Shown here: piece after piece, positions 38,101 to 48,107 of the stretch
How positions within the stretch are numbered: the stretch's first letter is position 1
Layout: each line of letters begins with the position of its first letter
Assembly: GCA_026214975.1 (NCBI GenBank)
Contig: JAOBSW010001195.1
Span: 1 to 64,000 of the forward strand
Origin: Gentiana macrophylla
Taxonomy: Eukaryota > Streptophyta > Magnoliopsida > Gentianales > Gentianaceae
Reading direction: 5' to 3'
Length of the DNA: 64,000 nt
Program-made: the position numbers and the translations under genes
The notes under the pieces: model-generated
Database searches by the model: none
Seen by the model: the letters and a program-made list of their open reading frames with translations, nothing else
What the model was told of the DNA's origin: nothing

Positions 38101-41100
38101 GCGAGTTGTCCTTGCGAGAAAAAATGTTTTTTCACGATAACGAGTTGACATCGCGGAAATTTGTGTTTTCCCTTTATAGCGAGTAGAAATTTGTGTTTTT
38201 CTTTTGTAGTATGAGTTCGAATTCATGTTTTCTTCTTATTAACGAGTTCAAATTTGTGTTTTTCTTTGGTAACGAGTTTCTTTGAGTTGTAGCGAGTTTT
38301 GCGAGAAAAAATGTTTTTTCCACGATAGAGAGTTGACATCGCGGAAATTTGTGTTTTCCCTTTATAGCGAGTAGAAATTTTGTTTTTTCTTTAGTAACGA
38401 GTTCGAATTCATGTTTTCTTCTTATTAACGAGTTCAAATTTGTTTTTCTCTGAGTCAAAGCAGAGAGTTGTCCTTGTAGAAAAAATGTTTTTTCCACGAT
38501 AACGAGTTGACATCGCGGAAATTTGTGTTTTCCTTTATATAACGAGTAGAAATTTGTGTTTTTCTTTAGTAGCGAGTTCGAATTCATGTTTTCTTCTTAT
38601 TAACGAGTTCAAATTTGTTTTTTCTCTGGTAGTAGAGTTGTCCTTGCGAAAAAAAATTTTTTTCACGATAACGAGTTGACATCGCGGAAATTTGTGTTTT
38701 CCCTTTATAGCGAGTAGAAATTTGTGTTTTTTTTTTTGGTTCTTGAGTTCGAATTCATGTTTTCTTCTTATTAACGAGTTCAAATTTGTGTTTTTCTCTG
38801 GTAGCGAGTTGTCCTTTGCGAGAAAAAATGTTTTTTCACGATAACGAGTTGACATCGCGGAAATTTGTGTTTTCCCTTTATAACGAAAGTAGAAATTTGT
38901 GTTTTTCTTTAGTAGCGAGTTCGAATTCATGTTTTCTTCTTATTAACGAGTTCAAATTTGTGTTTTTCTCTAGTAGCGAGGTGCATAGTTGAGTTGTCCT
39001 TGCGAAAAAAAAATTTTTTTCACGATAACGAGTTGACATCGCGCGGAAATTTGTGTTTTAGCGAGTAGAAATTTATATGAGTAGAAGTTTTGTGTTTTTT
39101 TCTTTTGAGTGAGTTTGTTTTTTTTCATGTTTTCTTCTTATTAACGAGTTCAAATTTTTGTGATTTTTTCTCTGGTTGCGAGTTTGTCTTTAAAGAAAAA
39201 ATGTTTTTTCACGATAACGAGTTGACATCGCGGAAATTTGTTTTTTTTCCTTTATACGAGTAGAAATTTGTGTTTTTTCTTTGGTAGCGAGTTCGAATTC
39301 ATGTTTTCTTCTTATTAACGAGTTCAAATTTGTGTTTTTTCTCACGAGGTAATTCGAGTTGTCTTCTTGCGAGAAAAAATGTGTTTTTTTTCACGATAAC
39401 GAGTTGACATCGCGGAAATTTGTGTTTTCCCTTTATACTTGAGTAGAAATTTGTGTTTTTCTTTTAGTATGAGTTCGAATTCATGTTTTCTTCTTATTAA
39501 CGAGTTCAAATTTGTGTTTTTCTCTGGTAGCGAGTTGTCCTTGCGAGAAAAAAAAAATGTTTTTTCACGATAACGAGTTGACATCGCGGAAATTTGTGTT
39601 TTCCTTTATAATTTGAGTAGTAGAAATTTGTGTTTTTCTTTAGTAACGAGTTCGAATTCATGTTTTTTCTTCTTATTAACGAGTTCAAATTTGTGTTTTT
39701 TCTCTGGTAGAGAGTTGTCTTGCAGAAAAAAATGTTTTTCACGATAACGAGTTGACATCGCCGGAAATTTGTGTTTTCCCCTTTATATGAGTAGAAATTT
39801 GTGTTTTTTCTTTGGTAACGAGTTGAATTCATGTTTTCTTCTTATTAACGAGTTCAAATTTGTGTTTTTCTCTGGTAGCGAGTTGTCCTTGCGAGAAAAA
39901 AATTTTTTTCACGATAACGAGTTGACATCGCGGAAATTTGTGTTTTCCCTTTATATGAGTAGAAATTTGTGTTTTTTCTTTGGTAGCGAGTTCGAATTCA
40001 TGTTTTCTTCTTATTGCGAGTTCAAATTTGTGTTTTTTCTCTCTGGTAACGAGTTGTCTTTGAGAAAAAATGTTTTTCACGATAATGAGTTGACATCGCG
40101 GAAATTTGTGTTTTCCCTTTATAGCGAGTAGAAATTTGTGTTTTTCTTTTAGTAGCGAGTTGAATTCATGTTTTTCTTCTTATTAACGAGTTCAAATTTG
40201 TTTTTCTCTCTGGTAGCGAGTTGTCTTTGCAGAAAAAATGTTTTTTTTCACGATAACGAGTTGACATCGCGCGGAAATTTGTGCGGAAATTTGTGTTTGT
40301 GTTTTTATTGAGTAGAAATTTGTGTTTTTCTTTAGTAACGAGTTCGAATTCATGTTTTCTTCTTATTAACGAGTTCAAATTTGTGTTTTTCTCTGGTTCT
40401 TTATGCGAGTTGTCCTTTGAGAAAAAATGTTTTTTTTCACGATAGACGAGTTGACATCGCCGGAAATTTGTGTTTCCCCTTTATAGAGTTGAGTAGAAAT
40501 TTGTGTTTTTTTTTTTTAGTAGTGAGTTCGAATTCATGTTTTCTTCTTATTAACGAGTTCAAATTTGTGTTTTTCTCTGGTAAGCGAGTTGTCCTTGCGA
40601 GAAAAAAATGTTTTTTCACGATAACGAGTTGACATCGCGGAAATTTGTGTTTTCCCTTATATGAGTAGAAATTTGTGTTTTTTCTTTGGTAGCGAGTTTG
40701 AATTCATGTTTTCTTCTTATTAACGAGTTCAAATTTGTGTTTTTCTCTGGTAAGCGAGTTGTCCTTGCAGAAAAAATGTTTTTTTCCACGATAGCGAGTT
40801 GACATCGCGCGGAAATTTGTGTTTTCCCTTTATACGAGTAGAAATTTGTGTTTTTTCTTTGGTATGAGTTCGAATTCATGTTTTCTTCTTATTAACGAGT
40901 TCAAATTTGTGTTTTTCTCTGGTAGCGAGTTGTCCTTGCGAGAAAAAATGTTTTTTTCACGATAACGAGTTGACATCGCGGAAATTTGTGTTTTCCCTTT
41001 ATAGCGAGTAGAAATTTGTGTTTTTCTTTGGTAACGAGTTGAATTCATGTTTTCTTCTTATTAACGAGTTCAAATTTGTGTTTTTCTCTCGGTAGCGAGT

Positions 41101-42660
41101 TGTCCTTGCAGAGAAAAAATGTTTTTTCACGATAACGAGTTGACATCGCCGGAAATTTGTGTTTCCCCTTTATAGCGAGTAGAAATTTGTGTTTTTCTTT
41201 AGTAGCGAGTTCGAATTCATGTTTTCTTCTTATTAACGAGTTCAAATTTGTGTTTTTCTCTGGTAGTAGCGAGTTGTCCTTGCTTTAGAAAAAATGTTTT
41301 TCACGATAACGAGTTGACATCGCGGAAATTTGTGTTTTCCCTTTATATGAGTAGAAATTTGTGTTTTTTCTTTAGTAACGAGTTTGAATTCATGTTTTCT
41401 TCTTATTAACGAGTTCAAATTTGTGTTTTCTCACTGGTAGCGAGTTGTCCTTTGAGAAAAAAATGTTTTTTCCACGATAGCGAGTTGACATCGCGCGGAA
41501 ATTTGTGTTTTCCCTTTATAGCAGTAGAAATTTGTGTTTTTTTCTTTGGTAGCGAGTTGAATTCATGTTTTCTTCTTATTAACGAGTTCAAATTTGTGTT
41601 TTTCTCTGGTAATGAGTTGTCCTTGCGAGAAAAAATGTTTTTTCCACGATAACGAGTTGACATCGCGGAAATTTGTGTTTTCCCTTTATAGCGAGTAGAA
41701 ATTTGTTTTTTTTCTTTAGTAGCGAGTTCGAATTCATGTTTTCTTCTTATTAACGAGTTCAAATTTGTGTTTTTCTCTGGTAGCGAGTTGTCTTGCAGAA
41801 AAAATGTTTTTCACGATAACGAGTTGACATCGCGGAAATTTGTGTTTTCCCTTTATATGAGTAGAAATTTGTGTTTTTTCTTTAGTATGAGTTCGAATTC
41901 ATGTTTTCTTCTTATTAACGAGTTCAAATTTGTGTTTTTCTCACGGTAGCGAGTTGTCCTTGCAGAAAAAATGTTTTTTTCCACGATAACGAGTTGACAT
42001 CGCGGAAATTTGTGTTTTTCCTTTATATAGCGAGTAGAAATTTGTGTTTTTCTTTGGTAGCGAGTTCGAATTCATGTTTTCTTCTTATTAACGAGTTCAA
42101 ATTTGTGTTTTTCTCACGGTAGCGAGTTGTCCTTGCAGAGAAAAATGTTTTTCACGATAACGAGTTGACATCGCGGAAATTTGTGTTTTCCCTTTATATG
42201 AGTAGAAATTTGTGTTTTTTTTCTTTAGTAGCGAGTTCGAATTCATGTTTTCTTCTTATTATTGAGTTCAAATTTGTGTTTTTCTCTGGTAGCGAGTTGT
42301 CCTTGCGAGAAAAAAATGTTTTTTCACGATAGCGAGTTGACATCGCGGAAATTTGTGTTTTCCCTTTATATATGAGTAGAAATTTGTGTTTTTCTTTAGT
42401 ATGAGTCGAATTCATGTTTTCTTCTTATTAACGAGTTCAAATTTGTGTTTTTCTCTGGTAGCGAGTTGTCCTTGCGAGAAAAAAATGTTTTTTTCACGAT
42501 AACGAGTTGACATCGCGGAAATTTGTGTTTTCCTTTTTATAGCGAGTAGAAATTTGTGTTTTTCTTTAGTAACGAGTTCGAATTCATGTTTTCTTCTTAT
42601 TAACGAGTTCAAATTTGTGTTTTTCTCTGGTAGCGAGTTGTCCTTGCGAGAAAAAATGTT
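17127..42660 (+). repeat. 25.5-kb satellite array, about 150 monomers of about 170 bp, all in one orientation
   Basis: Near-identical units run head to tail without inserted transposons. Successive GAATTC positions near the left edge (17,124; 17,296; 17,472; 17,642; 17,811; 17,984) give spacings of 169-176 bp. My by-eye consensus is 169 bp and about 35% GC. One monomer consists of five related subunits: one starting GAATTCATGTTTTC (31 bp), one starting AAATTTGTGTTTTTCTCTGG (40 bp), one starting AAAAAATGTTTTTTCACG (37 bp), one starting GAAATTTGTGTTTTCCC (29 bp) and one starting AGAAATTTGTGTTTTTC (32 bp). Each has a central T-run and an AGCGAG or AACGAG element. Length variation comes mostly from T- and A-runs and from the GCGAG pentamers. 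No gene is supported inside. Confidence 0.95.
21661..21790 (+). repeat. Scrambled satellite monomer
   Basis: Subunit fragments appear out of their normal order here: a GAGTTGACATCG piece precedes the T-run, and the CTTCTTATTAACGAG piece recurs early. Comparable irregular units lie at about 22,440-22,560, 28,150-28,330, 29,640-29,760, 31,480-31,610, 32,020-32,190, 32,340-32,510, 33,160-33,300, 34,910-35,110 and 39,040-39,180. Confidence 0.7.
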
Positions 42661-42712
42661 TATCTCACACTTATATAGGGGTGGGCATTCACTTACTTTA
42701 CCAATGTGGGAC
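42661..42712 (-). promoter_or_regulatory. Minus-strand core-promoter-like sequence facing the satellite array
   Basis: On the minus strand this reads AGTCCCACATTGG, then a spacer, then CCCCTATATAAG. The TATA box (TATATAA) is at 42,671-42,677. A start site 25-30 bases downstream would fall at about 42,640-42,650, inside the last monomer, with transcription running through the array toward the gypsy gag/pol. CCCACATTGG upstream of CCTATATAAG is a common arrangement in plant LTR and gene promoters. That this one is active, or is the U3 of the gypsy element, is inference. Confidence 0.5.
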
Positions 42713-42998
42713 TTTACAGCGTCTTTTACAAGGTGGGTGTAGAGACGTCAAAATGAAATGTTAACCAGTCAAACTTGAGCAATTCATCAAGGTTAACGTG
42801 TTGTATTCGCACATTTTAAGACTCAACATTTTCCCGGGCTGTACGAGATAAAGTTCGAGCTTGAAAGTGCTCAAAATTCTATCAAAGCATAATCGAGTGT
42901 ATCATCAATTCTTAATTGAAACGATTTTGAGCAAATTTTCCTATGCTCGAATGAACTGATCAAGCCGAGATCGCGCATCATTGTTTTGAGGTGCTGCC
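42713..42998. other. Unassigned 286 bp between the promoter-like sequence and the duplicated gene-upstream region
   Basis: Not satellite, and not part of the duplicated receptor-kinase upstream sequence, whose homology starts at about 42,999. It could be the rest of the U3 of the gypsy 5' LTR (minus strand). The other LTR is outside the window, so this cannot be tested here. No ORF. Confidence 0.35.
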
Positions 42999-43062
42999 TG
43001 ACTCGATACATAAATGCTTGATTCGATATCACCGCATAGGTATACGTACCTCATGGCGCTTG
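42999..43062 (+). repeat. Distal copy of the receptor-kinase upstream duplication, left part
   Basis: GACTCGATACATAAATG through CCTCATGGCGCTT matches 51,524-51,587. The copy continues after the LTR element at 50,057. Confidence 0.85.
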
Positions 43063-45027
43063 TGTAACGCCCCGCTCCCGGATACCGAGCCCTTACCCGG
43101 AAGAGAAACGTTCGGCGCGTATAGCATTAAATAAAACTAATATTATACGCAAGCCTATACGTCGTCGTATCAAATAAAAGCAACCGGAAGCTAAAAAGAC
43201 TCAGGTAAAACATAAATGCTACTACGAATAGAAAGTAATCATGCTAAAGATGGATAGTTAAATTACAACGACGAAAAACCCAAAGACTTATACAATACGA
43301 TGTCTTAAAAGTAGAAGTACAACAAGTCTAAGAAAAGAAATACAACTAGTCTAGTACAACCTTTACAAAGAAATAAACTAAGAGCTTTGTCAAGACTTCA
43401 AAGTCTTCAAAGGTCATCATCTACACTTGATCAACCTGTTCGTCTTCTCACACCACAATGCATACAAAAGAAAATGCAAATGAGGTAAGTACAAAGTACT
43501 TAGTAAAAGTGAGAAGCTAATGGATAACTAAGTTATACAACGAAAGGTTATTATTATGATTATTAAATTATCTTTATGAGAATGACTCAATCTAAGGTTC
43601 AATCCATGCCCATCGACATGTCATGACTAAACGTTTCTACTTAGCTTATCTTGGTTACATCATCACTCAAGGACAGAATGCATGGTGAAAATTCAACCAC
43701 GAGATGTACTTGCCAACTACGGTGAGTAGCACCGATAGTACCGGGATCTACCCGGTATGCATATACGTTCGGAAAATTTCCTCCACTGCCTTTTAGCCGT
43801 TTATAGGCCAACAGCGTTGTTTGCTTTTACTGAACGTATCACATCACCGATATGAATCAGTGTCTAACCGAGAATAGATAACGTTTTAGCTTTTACTACA
43901 CTTATGTAATTATTAAGGTGAATTAACTAGCCACCTAAGTGTTTTCAAGATGAAATCTCACCTTAACAACTCTACTCCCTCACTTAGACAGCTAGACATC
44001 ACATCCTATCAATTACACAGACATTGATGAACTCTAGTTCATCAAAGCACAAGCCCTTTCATGCCCTTCCGACGGATCCGAACTTCAACTCGCTTTAAGA
44101 GTACATTCGGTGTTTTAACAGAATGAATCAGAAGTTCAATCGAAGCTTGTTCATATTTAATTAATGTTATTGAATCAAAAAAATAGAAATGTAAAACTCA
44201 ACACAAATATACCAAAACATATCACATCTCATTAATTACAACTTAGCATGAATTCTATCACCAAACAACACCAAAACTCACTAAAACTCAACCTATCATT
44301 ATAAAACTATAATTACTCATTAGGAAGAGCCTCTGACCTTAATTTCCAGCAAACACGAAAGCAAAACGTCAAGCAACTGCGACAACTGTTGATCCTCAAC
44401 CCCAAAACCTATTTGATCAACCAGAAACCCTAAAATCCTATTTCTTTGCAGAAAACCGAAAATAAAAAGTGATCAAAACTGAAGATTACTTAGATTAACT
44501 GCTGCGAAACTATTTTTAGATTGATCTACGCTCCAAGACGATCGTTTCGACTACTCATGGCTGAAAAACAGAGCTACGGATTGAAAGATACAATTTACGA
44601 AGAATCGAACTCAACGGTTACCAAAAACTAGGGCTAAATTGAAAACTTACGAAATTGAGAGATGTTATTTTCCAAAGTTGCGTCTCCTCGCGCTGATCAC
44701 TTTTCTCTCCTGCGGCATCTTGAAACGATGAACGGAATGGTCACATGGTTGAAGATTACGTTCTCCATTTTATTTCGCTTTATTCTTCTGCGTTGGTTCT
44801 GTGATTGCCATTCCTCTCTTATTCTTTTTTTCATAAACATCGTGTGACTAATAAGTTATTTTGGGGAATTATTTCCTTTTTATACTTATTAATTAAATCC
44901 ATTTTAAATAATAACTAAATCCCTTAATTAAATCCTTTTTAATTAAATAAAAGACAAATAATGATTAGGTCGTAGTAAATACACCCACTGACTATTTTAC
45001 CCTTTTATGAAAAGTTGGGATGTTAAA
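43063..45027 (-). repeat. 3' LTR (left) of the non-autonomous element
   Basis: Plus-strand start TGTAACGCCCCGCTCCCG; it aligns along its full length with 48,108-50,056. The inner end reads GTTAA where the other LTR has GTTACA. Confidence 0.88.
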
Positions 45028-48000
45028 TTCCTTCCCCCTTAAGAGGAGTTTCGTCCTCGAAACTCGATGTAACTGGGGTGTACTTGAACACTGGACTTTG
45101 CAAGGCGTTTCGTCTTTTAGCTCTTACAATCTTCTTCTTCTTCTTCCATCTTCTCAACTCTTCTGCTTGTCTTGAGCCAACTTGAGATTGCGACGATCCG
45201 CTTCAATCTTCATGTCGTCTTGATGTATCAACTTTGGTCTCGTATTTTGCTGCCGCTCCACTTCATCCCTAAAACTCACGTTCTTCTATCTCTATCTTAA
45301 AGAAAGATCATCAGCAGTACTGTTCCAACTCTTGTACATCTTGGTCGCTCCGAGATGAACTGCAATTGTCATCTCGAGGTTTTCATTCTTCATTGTCCTT
45401 CACAATCTTCCGTATTCGGAACCCAAAGTCGATTCCGATGCCGACGGTTTGCTATCTTCATCGATTTCGTGACCAATGGTTTGGTTGGGCTCCATCCACT
45501 CACTTGTATAACGAGGAGACAAGCGGGTCTTTGTCTTGTTTCTTCACGAACTCATCAACTGCCTCGAATCTTGAAATCATCGGTTCAACACTCTTTGCTT
45601 GCTCCTGCTGCCCTATACCCGAAAAGCTGAATCTTCCTAGCCGAAACCACACTTCTGGCACACTTGACTTCTTTCAATCCCAACTTCCATCATGGCACCA
45701 CAATCTTGATGAATAACGGCAAGGATCCCAGCTGAAGGACTTCTGAGACTCCTTGTGGGTGGGGAACATGCATTGTCATACTTTCTCTCTGACGGTCTGA
45801 CCCAATTCTTATGCCAAAAAGAGTTAGCTTGGAGAATAAATAAAATTGAAAAGTGACAAGTTGGGTACCAGGGTGGCATGTCAACTATGTAAGCCAAGGA
45901 ATGATACAATGCACTTGAAATAAGAAAGGTTGCTTGGGTTACAAGAAAAACAAGATGATTTCGTGTTGGGGAAAAGTTGAAGGTGGTTCCAAACTGAAGA
46001 ATGAGACATTGTATCATAATACAAGGGATAGCCACAAAAAAGAAAATAAAAGGACACCTTGCAGATGAAATTTTTTTTTTAGAGAGAGGAATTCTGCAAG
46101 ATACGGTGGTCTGCAAAGACTTCAGAGGTAACTTGAAAGGATGGTAATAAGCTTTCATATAAGCCTTGAGAAAGTGGAGACGTTAACGGTAACATCACAC
46201 AACAGAAATCAAGGTAAAGGTGCAAGGTCGAGCACCAGAAGGACTAAAAAGATAGAAATCAAAAGAGAGCAAGAATCTCAACATAAAGGAGCCATGGAGA
46301 CAAAACGAGCACACCAAAAGGTCTCAGAATAAAATAAACACTTGTCATGAAGTGTCCAAGTTTGCAATAGTCAAAGAGAGGTTATTTTAGGATTTAATAG
46401 AAATAGAAATTCCCTTAAGGAATTGTAAGAGAATATCAAAAGTTTGAATAAGTAAGCGGCAAACAAGATTTTTTTTTAAGTGAAGAGGAAAAGACACATA
46501 AGAATTGTCGGATAAGGTTTGATTTCAAAAAATTAATTCAAACCTTCAAAGGAAGTTTAAACGATCAATGGCGATTCAAATCAAAGGTTCAAGGTTGCAC
46601 TACTCGAGAGGAATAGTACACTGCCAAGGAATAAATGCTCAAGGTTAAAATAAAATAGACTTTCAACCGGTGTAACAAAATTGGAATATAAACGCCAAAC
46701 AGAAGATGGAAAATCAAAAGGCATATCTGGCTGTTCATGGCTCTAAATGGCCTGAAAGAGAGTTAAAACTGAATGGTACAAGGTACATTAATCTGGATTG
46801 AAATTCAATAGAAGTTTTTGAGAGAACTTGTTTCTTGATTTGAAAAGTAGGAAAGTATGAACTAGTTAAGAGGAAAAAGCTTATAGAGATATATTTTGGA
46901 GGTAATTCATGACACCAAACAGAGAGGACCTGTTGAGTTTAAAGGTCTCAAGTGAGGGATTACATGAGAAACAAATTACCAGAAAAAGTATAATTACAAA
47001 AGGGCACGAAAAAGGGTCTGAACATCAAACGTGACATGCTGGAGAATAGCATCTTGGTTCTTATTTACAACTGCAAAAGAAATTATAATGTGAGCTTTAC
47101 AAGCATCCTACTAGAAGGTTTAACTTAGAAGGAGATCAAACTTCCAGGAACTCCTAAACATGACAATCGTAACTTACTCCCCTCTTAGCCCAAACACTAA
47201 GTCGAAGAGGTGAGAATTCCTTTTAGGTTGCTGTGTATGATATTTACTCCATCTCTGTAATTATCGACTTGTGTAGCCCAAACGAAAAGGATTTTGAGCA
47301 TGATCAAAAGAGAAAAGATTTAGATACTGGATTTTCCCAGGTGATATAATAATATTGGAATTTTTGAATAAGATAAAGTCGGTCAAAAACAGTTATTTCC
47401 GACGATTGCACAAGTTGTCAGAATTTCCAGATTAATAAACACTGAGTTGAATTGCAAATCGAGATCAAACGAAAAATAATATGAACTTAATTCCAAAAGG
47501 GAAATTGTAGATAAAAGTTTTGTCTGCAACATATCAAAAATTCAGGTCATTTAAAGGTATTTAACCTGTTCAAAACGGAAGAAGAAGTGAAAGTGCAGCT
47601 GCAGATTTTCTGGACAGAGTGTCCGGCATAAACATGAATTTTCTGAACAATCCATAATGAGTATCGAGTTGATGTAAAAAGAGAAATTGTGGATAAGACA
47701 ACTTTCTAAGTGGCTTAAAATTTACAGAATTCTTGGAACTAAAAAAATTGATATAACATGACATGTAGAAACGTGAACAAAATCGTTTACTCGTTTTGCA
47801 TAACACCAAGTTACAAGGAAGTGATTTGAACCAAATGTAGCATTACAAAAGCATTAAAACCTCAAAAAGAAAGAAAATATAACTTGAGAGGATCATATAA
47901 AACACGTGAGCTTAAAACTCAACCTACGCCTAAGGAGACTTTTCACTTGGTCCTAGTACAACTTAACCACACTCTAAGGATTCCTAATCCTACGAGAATT

Positions 48001-48092
48001 TACCACCAAGATCAAGAGAGATCATAAGGGTTCTAAGAGGTCTAAAGAAGTCTCATCTTAGAGGGAAGAAGCCTAGGAAAGAAAGGACACTT
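45028..48092 (-). other. Internal region of the non-autonomous element, no recognisable gene
   Basis: The longest frame (46,158-45,637, 173 codons) has no similarity I recognise and no codon-like pattern, so I treat it as chance. The region is A-rich on the plus strand. A short CTT microsatellite lies near 45,130-45,150. No gag, protease, RT or integrase motif was seen on either strand. Confidence 0.65.
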
Positions 48093-48107
48093 CTCTCTGA
48101 TACCAAC
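48093..48107 (-). other. Primer binding site of the non-autonomous element
   Basis: On the minus strand, TTGGTATCAGAGAG immediately follows the LTR end GGGGCGTTACAG. It matches the initiator tRNA-Met complement used by most plant LTR elements. Confidence 0.85.

Noticed and set aside
17127..42660. Dozens of 60-210 codon open frames on both strands (for example 22,850-23,482 minus, 149 codons at 31,043-31,492 minus) as repeat proteins
   Set aside because: They are the same satellite read in rotating frames. Monomer length is not a multiple of three, frames stop within a few units, and there is no consistent start or promoter per frame. Reported only as a periodicity observation.
17127..42660. 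CRISPR-like array
   Set aside because: Units are contiguous tandem monomers without unique spacers, in a plant nuclear context.
17127..42660. Calling the array a centromere
   Set aside because: Monomer length fits, but there is no evidence of CENH3 binding, and a receptor gene lies 10 kb away. It could equally be pericentromeric, subtelomeric or interstitial.
45637..46158. 173-codon minus-strand frame in the non-autonomous LTR element as a gene
   Set aside because: No recognisable domain or typical retroelement motif, and it overlaps open frames on the other strand (45,355-45,716).
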